A stretch of 64,000 nucleotides of DNA, from the NCBI GenBank assembly GCA_002796245.1, contig PCWT01000023.1, positions 20,695 through 84,694 on the forward strand. Direction: 5' to 3'. Of this stretch, positions 17,615-27,715 are shown in pieces (positions within the stretch are counted from its first letter, which is position 1; each line of letters starts with the position of its first letter). Source of the stretch: Gammaproteobacteria bacterium CG11_big_fil_rev_8_21_14_0_20_46_22 (lineage in GTDB: Bacteria > Pseudomonadota > Gammaproteobacteria > UBA12402). A program made the position numbers and the translations under genes. Below the pieces are notes generated by a model that ran no database searches, was not told the origin of the DNA, and worked only from the letters and a program-made list of their open reading frames with translations.

Positions 17615-18130
17615 ATGCGTTTTTTGATGTCTTCGGCCATGATGGCTTTAACGTGTGTGGCTTTGGCTGCGCCACATTATTCACAATCTCGTTTGAATGC
17701 GTTTCAAAGTGAGCTCAATGATGCGGCGAATCAGCCAGCTGAGTCAACTCAATCCATGCTGGCAAGCAAAGCCGTTGAAGTTCAAGATGCGCAAGTGTTT
17801 TCGGCCAGTGCTGGGCAAGATACCAAAGTCATCATGCGTTTTGTGAATCGTGATGAGCACGGCCATGCGGTTCAGGCTGTCTATTCTCCCTTGGCCAAAC
17901 AAGCACAATTACAGACAGCTGTGCAAATCAACGGCAAACTGGTGAATGTACAGGTGCATTCCTTTGCGTTACAGCTCAACTCCACCACGTGGTTGGGGCA
18001 AAAGCAAAAGCACGTTGAGCTGATGAACTTGAGCCAAAGCTTAACACCTGGTCAAACTGTGCCGCTGGTGATTATCTACCGCGATGGCAGCTATGATGCC
18101 TTTGATGCAAAAGTGGTTTCGTCCAGCTAA
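17615..18130 (+). CDS. Hypothetical periplasmic protein, 171 aa
   Basis: A Sec signal peptide (about 1-19, C-V-A-L-A-A-P) precedes a mature domain. The C-terminal half looks beta-rich (alternating V/Q/T, K-V-I-M-R-F-V-N-R-D, P-L-V-I-I-Y-R-D-G-S-Y). Ribosome site AGGAG. It ends 24 bases before the convergent proS stop. No family recognised. Confidence 0.75.
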   Translation: MRFLMSSAMMALTCVALAAPHYSQSRLNAFQSELNDAANQPAESTQSMLASKAVEVQDAQVFSASAGQDTKVIMRFVNRDEHGHAVQAVYSPLAKQAQLQTAVQINGKLVNVQVHSFALQLNSTTWLGQKQKHVELMNLSQSLTPGQTVPLVIIYRDGSYDAFDAKVVSSS

Positions 18131-18154
18131 TCCTGTGAGTTTTAGGGACACGCC

Positions 18155-19843
18155 CTAGATTAGCTGGGTGATATCATCCAGTGAGACCAGGCGAGCCTCG
18201 CTATCCCGGCGGTGCTTGTATTCCACACGGTTTTCCGCTAGGGTTTTTTCGCCGATCACGATACGGTGCGGAATGCCAATGAGGTCCATGTCGGCAAATT
18301 TTACACCTGGGCGTTCTTTGCGGTCATCTAATAGCACATCGATGCCTTGGCTTTGAAACTTTTCGTAGAGCGCATCGGCTGCTTTTTGTACGGCTTCAGA
18401 TTTATCATAACCAATCGCAATAATGACAGCGTCAAACGGTGCCATGGCTTCAGGCCATATAATGCCCCGTTCATCGTGGTTTTGTTCGATCGCAGCGGCC
18501 ACGACGCGGGAAACGCCAATGCCGTAGCAACCGGCAATCACGGTTTGGGCTTTACCGTTTTCATCGAGTACATCAGCGCCCATGGCTTTCGTGTATTTAT
18601 CGCCATTTTGAAAGATATGGCCCACTTCAATGCCGCGAGTAATTTCTAGTGTACCTTTACCGTCAGGGCTTTTGTCGCCCACAACAACATTTCTCAGATC
18701 ATACGTATCGGTGAAGTTGGCGTCACGTTGCCAGTTCACATGACGATAATGCTCGCCGTCTTCATTCGCGCCACAAGAGAAGTTGCGTATCAGTGCGGCG
18801 GTATTGTCGGCAATGATGGGTACGCTTAATCCAACAACGCCCAGCGAACCAAAGCCTGCGCCAACGGTACTGCGAACTTGTGATTCATCGGCCATGGTTA
18901 ATGGCGCCTTAACTAAAGGGTGTTTCTCGGCTTTGATTTCATTGAGTTCATGATCGCCGCGTAAGACGAGCGCAACTAAGGGGTGTTCGCTGCCTTCGAC
19001 AAACAGGGTTTTTACGGTTTTCTCAACCGGTATGTCATGGTGGTTAACCAAGTCTTGGATGGTTTTTGCATTCGGTGTGGCGAACATTTCAATCGCTTTT
19101 TCGGTCTCGTCATCTGCGGCGATAGCGAAGGCCTCGGCTTTTTCGATGTTTGCTGCGTAATCACTCTCGTTGCTGAAGGCAATGCTGTCTTCGCCGGTGT
19201 CGGCGAGTACGCAAAACTCGTGTGAATTATCGCCACCGATATTGCCCGAATCGGCCATGACGGCACGAAACGTTAAACCCAGTCGGGTGAAAATATTCGT
19301 GTAAGCCTGTTTCATGTCTGCGTAGGTCTTATCTAAAGAGTTTTGTTCGAAGTGAAATGAGTAAGCATCTTTCATGACAAATTCACGTGCGCGCATGACA
19401 CCAAAACGCGGGCGAATTTCATCACGAAACTTGGTTTGAATTTGATAAAAAATTTGGGGCAGTTGTTTATAGCTTCGAAGCTCGTGCTTCACCAAATCGG
19501 TGATCACTTCTTCGTGTGTAGGGCCGAGGCAAAACTCGTTATCGTGGCGATCGTTTAAGCGCAATAGTTCTTTGCCGTATTGTTCCCAGCGACCACTGTC
19601 TTCCCAAAGTTGCTTGGGTTGAACCATGGGCATCAAAATTTCTTGAGCGCCTAGCGCGTTCATTTCTTCGCGTACAACGGTTTCCACTTTTCGCAGCACG
19701 CGAAGACCCAATGGTAGCCAGGTATAAATGCCTGAACTGACTTTGCGGATAAGGCCTGCGCGTAGCATGAGCTGATGGCTAATAATCTGCGCCTCAGCGG
19801 GGGTTTCTTTAACGGTGGCCAGTAAGAACTGTGAGGCTTTCAT
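18155..19843 (-). CDS. proS: Prolyl-tRNA synthetase
   Basis: 562 residues, bacterial-type class II enzyme. It shows the N-terminal [14 protein letters not shown] start, motif 2 region [17 protein letters not shown], an inserted editing domain (about 225-380) and motif 3 G-C-Y-G-I-G-V-S-R. The C-terminal anticodon-binding domain is present. Editing and synthetic sites look intact. Confidence 0.97.
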   Translation of the reverse strand: MKASQFLLATVKETPAEAQIISHQLMLRAGLIRKVSSGIYTWLPLGLRVLRKVETVVREEMNALGAQEILMPMVQPKQLWEDSGRWEQYGKELLRLNDRHDNEFCLGPTHEEVITDLVKHELRSYKQLPQIFYQIQTKFRDEIRPRFGVMRAREFVMKDAYSFHFEQNSLDKTYADMKQAYTNIFTRLGLTFRAVMADSGNIGGDNSHEFCVLADTGEDSIAFSNESDYAANIEKAEAFAIAADDETEKAIEMFATPNAKTIQDLVNHHDIPVEKTVKTLFVEGSEHPLVALVLRGDHELNEIKAEKHPLVKAPLTMADESQVRSTVGAGFGSLGVVGLSVPIIADNTAALIRNFSCGANEDGEHYRHVNWQRDANFTDTYDLRNVVVGDKSPDGKGTLEITRGIEVGHIFQNGDKYTKAMGADVLDENGKAQTVIAGCYGIGVSRVVAAAIEQNHDERGIIWPEAMAPFDAVIIAIGYDKSEAVQKAADALYEKFQSQGIDVLLDDRKERPGVKFADMDLIGIPHRIVIGEKTLAENRVEYKHRRDSEARLVSLDDITQLI

Positions 19844-19938
19844 AGTGAATCGCTTTTTATCTGTTTAAGTTCGCGAGTTTAATGGTTTTTCATAAGCGTG
19901 CCAATCCTGGCCTGATGAAAAGCTTTAAGCTTAGGTCC

Positions 19939-19966
19939 TTGACCTTGGGCTCAAAGGGGTTATACT
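19939..19966 (+). promoter_or_regulatory. Promoter of the lemA operon
   Basis: TTGACC (19939-19944) and TATACT (19961-19966) are separated by 16 bases. The lemA ATG lies about 30 bases downstream with AGAGG as ribosome site. Confidence 0.65.
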
Positions 19967-19996
19967 TGTACGAAATAACTTACACAGAGGTGTTTT

Positions 19997-20599
19997 ATGG
20001 GTTGGATTATTCTTATTGTCGTTTTGGTTGTAGTGGTCGGCTTTGTTTCGATCTACAATCGCTTGATTCGATTTATCGAGGCTGTTCGCAACAACGAAAA
20101 GCAAATCGATATTCAGTTAGATCGTCGCTACAAAGTGTTTCAATCGTTGATCGAAGTCGTTAAAAAATACATGAACTACGAGCAAACGACCTTGAAAGAC
20201 GTGGTGGCTTTGCGTAACCAAGCGCAGGCTGCGAAAGATTCCGGTGATGCGAAAGCGCGTCAACAAGCGGAAGACAGTATTTCTAAAATTGCCGGTGGTT
20301 TGAATGTGGTGTTTGAACAATACCCTGACCTAAAAGCCAACCAGAATGCACTGCAACTGCAAGAAGAAATCGTCAACACGGAAAATAAATTGGCGTTCGC
20401 TAAACAGGCCTATAACGACAGTATCGAACGTTATAACGCAGAGAAAAAATCCTTGATTCAATCCTTTGTGGTTTCAGCGTTTAAATCGAAATTGGATGTC
20501 AACTTTGTTTACTGGAACTTGCCAGAAGAAGACATTAAGAAACAAGAAGACTACCGTGTTGATTTAGGTGATGTGAATTCAAAAAACGATAAAGAATAA
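19997..20599 (+). CDS. lemA: LemA family membrane protein
   Basis: A short N-terminal membrane helix (about 3-22) leads into the LemA helical domain. The family pattern I-Y-N-R-L-I-R-F-I-E-A-V-R-N-N-E-K-Q-I-D-I-Q-L-D-R-R-Y is split here only by its own length; F-A-K-Q-A-Y-N-D-S-I-E-R-Y-N is the second conserved block. Role unclear. LemA genes commonly sit beside M48 proteases, as here, where the two touch (stop/start overlap at 20599). Confidence 0.92.
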   Translation: MGWIILIVVLVVVVGFVSIYNRLIRFIEAVRNNEKQIDIQLDRRYKVFQSLIEVVKKYMNYEQTTLKDVVALRNQAQAAKDSGDAKARQQAEDSISKIAGGLNVVFEQYPDLKANQNALQLQEEIVNTENKLAFAKQAYNDSIERYNAEKKSLIQSFVVSAFKSKLDVNFVYWNLPEEDIKKQEDYRVDLGDVNSKNDKE

Positions 20600-21678
20600 T
20601 GACAGTTTACAGTCAATATGCTTCACAGGCCGCGGATTGGCGCGGCCAACTTCGTAAAAACTCACAGCGCACGACGATGGTTATTTTCATCTTCCTGCTG
20701 TTGTATGTGTTTGTCGGCTTGTTGATCGATTTGTTTTTTCACCACACAGGTATGGTGCAGCTCGCGCAGCAACAATACCCCACGCAAGCCTATGTGCCTT
20801 TAGGCCAGGTTTTTATAGACCTGGTCACGTTTAAAATCATTCCTTGGGCTACCTTGATCATGCTGGCAGTTGCCGTGGTTTCTTTGTTGATTACGTATAG
20901 CCTCTATGATCGCTTGATGTTGATGGGTACCGAGTATGTGGAAATCACTGAGCAAACGACGGATTACGATGGCAAACAGCTGTATCATATTGTTGAAGAA
21001 ATGAAGGTGGCGGCCGGCATGCGCTATATGCCAAAAGTGTTTATCATCGAAGCCGATTATATGAATGCTTTCGCCAGCGGCTACAGTGAAAAATCTGCCA
21101 TGGTCGCTATCACGCGTGGCTTAATGAAAAAACTCGATCGTGCTGAATTACAGGCGGTGATGGCGCATGAGTTGAGCCATATCCGTCACGGGGATATTAA
21201 ACTCACACTGACTGCCAGTGTCTTGAGTAATTTAATGCTCATGGCCATCGATATGCTGTTTTACGGCGTATTATTTGGCGGTGGACGCCGTGGCAATGAT
21301 CGCGAAGGCGGCGCCAATATTCTGGTCTTAGTGATTGTGGTTTTGCGCTTTATATTGCCGATTATTACCGTGATTTTAATGCTGTATTTATCGCGTACAC
21401 GAGAATACATGGCCGATGCGGGCAGTGTCGAGCTCATGCGGGATAATGATCCTATGGTTCGCGCGTTAATTAAAATTGATCAAGATCACCAGCAAAACGC
21501 GATGCGCTACCAAGCACAATACACGAGTACGCCGCATGAGGCGGTACGTCGTGAGTCCTATATCTTTGATCCGACTCGCGCAGGTTTTAAAGGTGCGGGT
21601 GGTTTGAATGACTTTTTCTCCACGCACCCGAGCATGAAAAAACGCTTGGCTGCGCTGGGTGTAAAGTTCAAACAATAA
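20599..21678 (+). CDS. M48-family membrane metalloprotease (HtpX-like)
   Basis: 359 residues with N-terminal membrane helices (about 27-48 and 80-102). The zinc site is H190-E-L-S-H194, with a later E-Y-M-A-D-A-G motif giving the third ligand. The C-terminal domain ends S-T-H-P-S-M-K-K-R-L. Integral inner-membrane M48 proteases of this type degrade misfolded membrane proteins. It is longer than Escherichia HtpX and belongs to the LemA-linked branch; I leave the symbol blank. Confidence 0.9.
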   Translation: MTVYSQYASQAADWRGQLRKNSQRTTMVIFIFLLLYVFVGLLIDLFFHHTGMVQLAQQQYPTQAYVPLGQVFIDLVTFKIIPWATLIMLAVAVVSLLITYSLYDRLMLMGTEYVEITEQTTDYDGKQLYHIVEEMKVAAGMRYMPKVFIIEADYMNAFASGYSEKSAMVAITRGLMKKLDRAELQAVMAHELSHIRHGDIKLTLTASVLSNLMLMAIDMLFYGVLFGGGRRGNDREGGANILVLVIVVLRFILPIITVILMLYLSRTREYMADAGSVELMRDNDPMVRALIKIDQDHQQNAMRYQAQYTSTPHEAVRRESYIFDPTRAGFKGAGGLNDFFSTHPSMKKRLAALGVKFKQ

Positions 21679-21696
21679 GTCCTTTGGGAGGGCATT

Positions 21697-22347
21697 ATGG
21701 CTAAAACTTCGAAACCTATCTGGATTAAAGTTCGCAAGTACATGCTCACAGGCTTGGTGGTCTGGCTGCCTCTGGCGGTGACCTTATACATCATTATTTT
21801 TATCGTCAGTTTGATGGATAAAAGCGTGAAGCTTTTGCCGCATGCGTTTCAGCCGCAGCAAATTTTTGGCTTTCATATCCCTGGGTTGGGGCTGATTTTA
21901 ACCTTGCTGGTGTTGTTTTTCACCGGCATGTTTGTCACAAATTTCTTCGGTCAAAAATTGTTTTCAATTTGGGAGAAAATGGTCGGGCGCATTCCTTTGG
22001 TTCGCTCGATTTATATGGGTGTGAAGCAAATTGTTGAAGCTTTGGTTGAGCCGAGTGGTAAAGCCTTTCGCAAAGTGTATTTGATTGAATACCCTCGCAA
22101 GGGAACCTGGAGTATTGCCTTTCAAACCGGTGTTGCAGCATCAGAAATCACAAAGGCGGTGCACCAAAATACGTTGACTTTGTTTGTGCCGACAACACCA
22201 AACCCCACCTCAGGCTTTTTGTTGATGGTGCCAGCCGATGAGGCCAAAGAGTTAGACATGAGTGTCGATCAAGCCTTGAAAATGGTTATTTCCTTGGGTG
22301 TGGTTCAACCTAAAGATGTCCCGCTCGTCAAGCCTGATCAAGTTTAG
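21697..22347 (+). CDS. DUF502 family membrane protein
   Basis: 216 residues with two membrane helices (about 11-37 and 60-88) and the DUF502 core (I-P-L-V-R-S-I-Y-M-G-V-K-Q-I, followed by P-T-T-P-N-P-T-S-G-F). Function unknown. Strong ribosome site GGGAGGG. Downstream of lemA/M48 on the same strand, ending at a strong terminator, so likely the last gene of that operon. Confidence 0.88.
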   Translation: MAKTSKPIWIKVRKYMLTGLVVWLPLAVTLYIIIFIVSLMDKSVKLLPHAFQPQQIFGFHIPGLGLILTLLVLFFTGMFVTNFFGQKLFSIWEKMVGRIPLVRSIYMGVKQIVEALVEPSGKAFRKVYLIEYPRKGTWSIAFQTGVAASEITKAVHQNTLTLFVPTTPNPTSGFLLMVPADEAKELDMSVDQALKMVISLGVVQPKDVPLVKPDQV

Positions 22348-22358
22348 TGCTGCTTAAC

Positions 22359-22390
22359 AAAAAAAGCCCGAGGTACTCTCGGGCTTTTTT
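22359..22390. terminator. Bidirectional terminator
   Basis: CCCGAG (22367-22372) and CTCGGG (22378-22383) extend into an A-tract on the left and a T-tract on the right, so the hairpin can terminate both the DUF502 transcript and the convergent beta-barrel gene. Confidence 0.9.
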
Positions 22391-22407
22391 ATTCTGATCA
22401 GGACAGT

Positions 22408-23106
22408 TTAAAATAAGTATCCCAATGTTAATAATGCGGTCATCACATGTTGAGGGTGTGTTGACAGCGTGTAGCTTGTGCCTGATACGGTTTTAGTCGA
22501 TGTGGCTTTGTTGTAGAACGCCATGTTGTATTCAAGGCCTACCAGCACGTGTGGCATCAGTTTATAGCGAAGGCCTAGCCCGACCATGGGTCCATTGGCA
22601 AAACGATTCGTGCTAAAGTCAGCCGTTGTTGTACCGCTGTTAGTATCCACCGTTTTATAATCTTCTTTCATCCATTGCCAGCCGAGCGTTAAATAAGGCA
22701 ATAGGCGAGATGAGAGTGCGTAACCTAATTTTGCATTAAGGCCATAGGTTGCTTTGAAATCATTCTCAAGCGTTGAGATACGGCTACTACCATAGTTATT
22801 GCTGGACTTTTCATTGCCTTGAGCGATGCCTGCTGTGCCGCCTGCACTAAGATACATTTGGTTATGAAATTGATAACCGTAGTCAAACTGTAAGTTCTGT
22901 GTTGACTGCGTGGTTGTGGTATCACCATTCTGGGTGTAACCATTGCTGCCAGATTTTACTTGTGAGGCTTTGTTGTCCACGATACGAAAGCCTAGGCCTA
23001 ATCCTGCACTAAAGCCTGTGAATGTGCCATAAGAGGGGTTTGCAGCATAGCCTGTGCAAGCTAGTGATAAGCCGATACCGGCAAGGCAAAGTGGGAGTAC
23101 TTTCAT
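22408..23106 (-). CDS. Outer-membrane beta-barrel protein, 232 aa
   Basis: Signal peptide (about 1-21, C-T-G-Y-A-A). The mature part has alternating strands (G-F-S-A-G-L-G-L-G-F-R, L-G-Y-A-L-S-S-R-L-L-P-Y-L-T-L-G-W) and ends in the aromatic outer-membrane signature L-T-L-G-Y-L-F. This fits the eight-stranded OmpA/opacity-type barrel family. It resembles in plan, though not closely in sequence, the gene at 63237. Confidence 0.85.
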   Translation of the reverse strand: MKVLPLCLAGIGLSLACTGYAANPSYGTFTGFSAGLGLGFRIVDNKASQVKSGSNGYTQNGDTTTTQSTQNLQFDYGYQFHNQMYLSAGGTAGIAQGNEKSSNNYGSSRISTLENDFKATYGLNAKLGYALSSRLLPYLTLGWQWMKEDYKTVDTNSGTTTADFSTNRFANGPMVGLGLRYKLMPHVLVGLEYNMAFYNKATSTKTVSGTSYTLSTHPQHVMTALLTLGYLF

Positions 23107-23174
23107 TGTGCTTTCCTTTCTAGATTGAATGGCAAAATTGTAGGGTAAATAGTGTGCCTATGTCCAATGCTAAT

Positions 23175-23816
23175 TTAAAACCACAGCGCGAGCGTGGATA
23201 CAATGTGTTTGGCTAGCGCACTTTTAGGCATTTCTTCAAGAACTAATCGTCGGCCGTCTTTGTGGTAGAGGGTTGCGGCATTATGAGCTTGCTCGAAACC
23301 TTTTTGAAAATCCACTTCGTTAGCAACAACCATGTCCAAGTGTTTCGCTTTTAATTTGTTAAACGCATAGTTTTCAATGTTATGGGTTTCAGCGGCAAAA
23401 CCGACACAAACTGGTTTTGGATTGAGGCTCGCCACGGTTTTTAAGATGTCCGGTGTCCGAACCAAGTTGAGCGTTAAGTTATCGTCGGTTTTTTTGATTT
23501 TTTGCGAGGCAATGCCCGCAGGTTTGTAATCTGATACGGCGGCGCAAGCGATAAAAACATCGACGGTATCGATAAGCTTCATCACAGCGTTTAGCATGTC
23601 ATCTGCACTGATCACAGAAATGCACTTCGCGCCTTTAGGCGGCGTCAAAGCGGTTGGGCCGGAAACCAGTGTAACGTGCGCACCCAGGTCCAGTGCGGCA
23701 TGGGCCAGTGCGTAGCCCATTTTTCCGCTGGAACGGTTCGACAAGAACCGCACCGGGTCGATCATTTCGCGTGTGGGGCCTGCGGTGATGAGGATGTGTT
23801 TTTCGGTAAGGTTCAT
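23175..23816 (-). CDS. coaB: Phosphopantothenoylcysteine synthetase (separate CoaB)
   Basis: Joins cysteine to 4'-phosphopantothenate. I-T-A-G-P-T-R-E, the S-N-R-S-S-G-K-M-G segment and the V-G-F-A-A-E-T motif are intact. In most bacteria this is the C-terminal half of a CoaBC fusion; here it is its own gene of 213 residues. It starts in a different frame with an ATGA overlap on coaC. Confidence 0.93.
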   Translation of the reverse strand: MNLTEKHILITAGPTREMIDPVRFLSNRSSGKMGYALAHAALDLGAHVTLVSGPTALTPPKGAKCISVISADDMLNAVMKLIDTVDVFIACAAVSDYKPAGIASQKIKKTDDNLTLNLVRTPDILKTVASLNPKPVCVGFAAETHNIENYAFNKLKAKHLDMVVANEVDFQKGFEQAHNAATLYHKDGRRLVLEEMPKSALAKHIVSTLALWF

Positions 23817-24334
23817 AGTTGCGCCACGATAGATTCTGGTTCAGGTAAGCGGCCAGGGCCAATATCGCCGCACGCTTGCTCACCATCGGCAGGCTCTAAA
23901 ATGCGAATGCCGTGTTCTTCTAAGGTGTTAATATTGCTTTGAACCAGCGTGTTCTTCCACATTTGTTGATTCATGGCGGGCGCTAAAATAATTTCTGCGC
24001 TGGAAGCCAGGCATACGGTGGTGAGCAGGTCGTCAGCAAAGCCGTGGGCGAGACGGGCGATAAAGTTGGCACTGGCTGGCGCGATTAAAATTTTCTCAGC
24101 AAAACGCGCAAGCTCAATGTGGCTCATAGCCGCTTCGGCCTCTTCATCGAGTAAGTGCGTGTGTACACGCTCACCCGTTAAGGCTTGAAAAGACAGGGGT
24201 GTAACAAATTGTTGGGCAGAGGCTGTCATCACAACACGGACGGTGTCACCACGTTTTTTGAGTAGGCGTGCAATTTCGCAGGCTTTATACGCGGCAATGC
24301 CGCCAGTTACACCTAAAACAATGTTCATTCTCAT
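23813..24334 (-). CDS. coaC: Phosphopantothenoylcysteine decarboxylase (separate CoaC)
   Basis: Flavoprotein making 4'-phosphopantetheine. N-terminal G-V-T-G-G-I-A-A-Y-K, the P-A-M-N-Q-Q-M-W motif and the flexible-flap Cys in A-C-G-D-I-G-P-G-R are present. It ends after the decarboxylase domain (173 residues), exactly where the linker to CoaB normally begins. Its start overlaps the coaX stop by 4 bases, so coaX-coaC-coaB form a coupled CoA operon. Confidence 0.93.
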   Translation of the reverse strand: MRMNIVLGVTGGIAAYKACEIARLLKKRGDTVRVVMTASAQQFVTPLSFQALTGERVHTHLLDEEAEAAMSHIELARFAEKILIAPASANFIARLAHGFADDLLTTVCLASSAEIILAPAMNQQMWKNTLVQSNINTLEEHGIRILEPADGEQACGDIGPGRLPEPESIVAQL

Positions 24335-25107
24335 TCTCCATGATTGAGTTCATAGGCCGCGCGTAAGCCATGCAGCGCAAGATCGGGCACAATTAAGTCG
24401 AAAATTTTCTCGTCTTCGAATAAATGTGAAAACCCACCTGTGCCAATAATGAGCGACTCTTTGTTTGCAAACGTTTCTTGCCTGATACGTGCGCTGATTT
24501 CCCGCAATGCTGCACAATGGCTGAAATACAATCCGGATTGAATGCTTTCGGCTGTACCTTTGCCAAGGGCGGTTTGTGTTTTCACAATTTCAACGGCGGA
24601 GAGTTTAGCCGTGTTGTTTTCCAGTGCCATCATGCACAGTTTAATACCGGGAATGATCACGCCGCCTAAGTAATGACGTTCTTGGTTGATGGCGCAAAAG
24701 GTGGTGGCTGTGCCCAAATCAATGATGATGAGGTTTTTCTGTGGGAAGGAGTGCGTGGCGGCAATCGCATTAGCAATACGGTCGGCGCCCACTTCTATAG
24801 GGTTTCGGTATTTGATATTCAGACCGGTTTTAACGCCGGCTTGTAATACAAAGGGCTCAACATCAAAGTATTTCATGCAGGCTGATCGGATCGAATAATC
24901 CAGACTGGGTACAACCGAGCAGAGCGCAATACGGTCAATCGCGGAATGATCCATGCCGTTTTCACGGATCACTGCGCGTAAAAAAACGCCGAGCTGGTCG
25001 GAGGTGACCACTTGTTTGCTGTCATAACGAAAACGTAGTAATAGCTCATCGCCTGAGAAGACGCCGCCAAAAATGTGAGAGTTGCCGATATCGAGGGTGA
25101 GTAGCAT
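24331..25107 (-). CDS. coaX: Type III pantothenate kinase
   Basis: First committed step of CoA synthesis. D-I-G-N-S-H (phosphate binding), G-A-D-R-I-A-N-A and D-L-G-T-A-T-T-F place it in the CoaX family, not the coaA type. I chose ATG 25107 (GGAG eight bases upstream; protein starts M-L-L-T-L-D-I-G-N-S) over an in-frame start at 25143. 258 residues. Confidence 0.95.
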   Translation of the reverse strand: MLLTLDIGNSHIFGGVFSGDELLLRFRYDSKQVVTSDQLGVFLRAVIRENGMDHSAIDRIALCSVVPSLDYSIRSACMKYFDVEPFVLQAGVKTGLNIKYRNPIEVGADRIANAIAATHSFPQKNLIIIDLGTATTFCAINQERHYLGGVIIPGIKLCMMALENNTAKLSAVEIVKTQTALGKGTAESIQSGLYFSHCAALREISARIRQETFANKESLIIGTGGFSHLFEDEKIFDLIVPDLALHGLRAAYELNHGE

Positions 25108-25166
25108 CTTGTTTGTCTCCTGGTCACTGCCGATTAAAGTCAATGCTTCGATCCGAATTATACTCG

Positions 25167-26549
25167 CTACGCGGCCATTAGCGACCGTTTTTGTTGATAA
25201 TCTTGTTTTAATCGTTTGATTTCTAGGTTAAGTCCCACGGGTTTTTGAAAGCTTTGGGCGCGGCCGAGCTGCATAATGGCCTGAGCCAGTTGACCGACTT
25301 TCGCATACAGTTTGGCCCGCGTGACAAAGGCCGCTTTTTTCTCGCCACCATGACCTTGGGCGTGTGCCAGTAGATCCAAATAGGCTAGGCTGCTTGTGCC
25401 TTCGTGTTGTGATTCCAGCACCTGTGCTGCTTGTTTGTAGTGTTTTGCACTGATGAGAAGGTCGGCATAAGTGAGTGTTAGCGCAGTATTTTCAGGCTCG
25501 TAATAATGCGTTTCTTTGATGAGTGCTAGCGCCTTGCTGCTTTGGCCTGCTTTCATGTACGCTCTGGCAAGGCTTGCTTCAAGCAAGCTATTTTCTGGGT
25601 GTTGTGCGTTGATGGTTTTTAGGCGACCAATAGCATCATTGTATTCTCTCGCTTTTAAAAGACACAGCGCATAGGCGTATTGTGCGGGCAGAGTGTTTAG
25701 TGATTTTTGTTTAAGCTCTCGGGCTGTTTTTTTAGGATCATCTGTAGTGTCAGCCAGAGCGCGTGCTTGAATAAGTTGGTATTGTAGGCTGGCTTTGCTT
25801 GCTTTATCGTGATCGCTTTTCAGGGCGGCTTCTGCATAGCGTCGGCTGCTTAAGGGGTGTGAGCTGAAATTTTCGATGATATCGTCCACTGGCGTTTGTC
25901 GCTCATCACGATTCATTTGCGCGAGAAAATTAGCCATATCTTTTCGGCTAAAACCGGCGCGTTGTAAAATTTGAAGCCCCACGCGATCAGCTTCTTGTTC
26001 AAAGGCCCGTGATGTGCGCATCCCCCGCTCAAAGCTTGCGCTAGCGCCGGCTGCGGCAATGCCTGCGCCGCCTGTGGCTAATCCTGCCAATATGCTGCCA
26101 AGGCCGAGCAATTGATCGCGCTTGGCTTCTTCGATACCGCGCGCAATATGGCGCTGCATGACGTGTGCCATTTCATGGGCCATTACCGAGGCTAGCTCAC
26201 CTTCGGTGCGCGCTGTCATCAGTGTGCCTGTGTTTAAGCCGATATAGCCACCTGGGCCGGCAAAAGCATTCACGGTGCCGTCTTTGATGACGAAAAAGGT
26301 GAGTTGTTGCTGAGGTTTTGGGCTAGCGGCAAGCAAGCGTGAGCCCAGTTGATCCATGTACTGGTTCACGAAATAATCTTCGACAACGGGTGAGGTTGAG
26401 AGGATGTAGCCATAAAACTGTTGACCGATGAGCTCTTCCATAACCGAAGAGAGTGTGTTTTGGCCGGCGCTGTTAAGGTTGGGTAAATTATAGCTCGCAC
26501 CCGTCAGGCTAAGACTGAGGGCGAGTAACAATCCAATAATAAAGCGCAT
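25167..26549 (-). CDS. Periplasmic M48 metalloprotease with TPR domain (BepA/YfgC-like)
   Basis: Signal peptide (about 1-20) from the ATG at 26549, which has AAAGGA upstream; a longer start at 26612 would bury it. The protease domain has H125-E-M-A-H129 and E-Q-E-A-D-R-V-G. A TPR array fills about 260-450. BepA-type proteins act in the periplasm on outer-membrane protein assembly and turnover. 460 residues is close to the family length. Divergent from queA. Confidence 0.92.
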   Translation of the reverse strand: MRFIIGLLLALSLSLTGASYNLPNLNSAGQNTLSSVMEELIGQQFYGYILSTSPVVEDYFVNQYMDQLGSRLLAASPKPQQQLTFFVIKDGTVNAFAGPGGYIGLNTGTLMTARTEGELASVMAHEMAHVMQRHIARGIEEAKRDQLLGLGSILAGLATGGAGIAAAGASASFERGMRTSRAFEQEADRVGLQILQRAGFSRKDMANFLAQMNRDERQTPVDDIIENFSSHPLSSRRYAEAALKSDHDKASKASLQYQLIQARALADTTDDPKKTARELKQKSLNTLPAQYAYALCLLKAREYNDAIGRLKTINAQHPENSLLEASLARAYMKAGQSSKALALIKETHYYEPENTALTLTYADLLISAKHYKQAAQVLESQHEGTSSLAYLDLLAHAQGHGGEKKAAFVTRAKLYAKVGQLAQAIMQLGRAQSFQKPVGLNLEIKRLKQDYQQKRSLMAA

Positions 26550-26668
26550 AGAAACGGTCCTTTGTGGTTGACGTCTGAGTGTAGGCTGCTCGAAGAGCAA
26601 GTGCAAACACATTGACGTTTCGACTATCGGTTTGCGATAATCATCGACTTTTTAAGCCGAGCCTAACC

Positions 26669-27700
26669 ATGCGCGTTGATGATTTTGACTACGACCTCCC
26701 TGAGGAACTGATCGCGAAATACCCCTGCAGTGAGCGTACAGGCAGTCGCTTGATGCATGTGGATGCGCGGGGTGCGATCGCTCACCGCCATTTCACTGAC
26801 TTGCCTGATTTACTACAGCCGAATGATCTTCTCGTGTTTAATAACACGCGTGTTATTCCGGCTCGTTTATTTGGGCAGCGGCCGACGGGCGGAAAGATTG
26901 AGGTGCTGATCGAGCGGGTGTTTTCTCACTCTAAAGCGCTTGCGCATGTGCGCTCAAATAAAAAGCTCAAGCCTGGCGCTGATATTGAGCTGTCTGAGAA
27001 TGTGGTTCTTGAGGTTTTGGATCGTGCGGGTGATTTGTTTGTGTTGGGCTTAAAAACTGACGGTGAATTATTGTCGGTGATTGAGTCTTTAGGTCATATG
27101 CCACTACCACCGTATATCGATCGTGATGATGAAACCTTGGATCAATCTCGGTATCAAACCGTGTACGCAAAAGAAAAAGGTGCTGTGGCTGCGCCCACGG
27201 CGGGCTTGCACTTTGATGAAGCCTTGCTTGAAAAAATGGATGTCATGGGGGTGGCCAGAGCTGAGGTGACTCTGCATGTTGGTGCCGGTACGTTTCAAAC
27301 GGTGCGTGTGGAAAATGTGAAAGACCACGTAATGCATGCTGAATACATTGATGTGAATGAGACAGTCTGTGAGCAGATTCGTGCTTGCAAGGCACGAGGT
27401 GGTCGTGTGATTGCTGTCGGTACCACAAGTTTACGAAGTTTAGAATCGGCTGCGCAAAGCGGTGAAATTCAGCCGCTTCAAGGTGATACCGATATTTTTA
27501 TTTACCCCGGTTATGCTTTTAAAGCGGTTGATGCCTTGATCACCAATTTTCATTTACCTAAATCTACGCTGATTATGTTGGTTTCGGCTTTTTCGGGCGT
27601 GCAGACCATTCAAGATGCCTATCAAACGGCCATTGAGGAGCGCTATCGCTTCTTCAGTTACGGTGATGCGATGTTCCTTGAATTGGCAAAAAAGCCCTAA
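26669..27700 (+). CDS. queA: S-adenosylmethionine:tRNA ribosyltransferase-isomerase
   Basis: Makes epoxyqueuosine from preQ1-modified tRNA. The canonical start [16 protein letters not shown] places the start at ATG 26669 rather than 26612. [18 protein letters not shown] and F-H-L-P-K-S-T-L are conserved blocks. In relatives tgt normally sits between queA and yajC; here a repeat and a MAPEG gene occupy that place. Confidence 0.96.
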   Translation: MRVDDFDYDLPEELIAKYPCSERTGSRLMHVDARGAIAHRHFTDLPDLLQPNDLLVFNNTRVIPARLFGQRPTGGKIEVLIERVFSHSKALAHVRSNKKLKPGADIELSENVVLEVLDRAGDLFVLGLKTDGELLSVIESLGHMPLPPYIDRDDETLDQSRYQTVYAKEKGAVAAPTAGLHFDEALLEKMDVMGVARAEVTLHVGAGTFQTVRVENVKDHVMHAEYIDVNETVCEQIRACKARGGRVIAVGTTSLRSLESAAQSGEIQPLQGDTDIFIYPGYAFKAVDALITNFHLPKSTLIMLVSAFSGVQTIQDAYQTAIEERYRFFSYGDAMFLELAKKP

Positions 27701-27715
27701 ATGATATATAAATAG

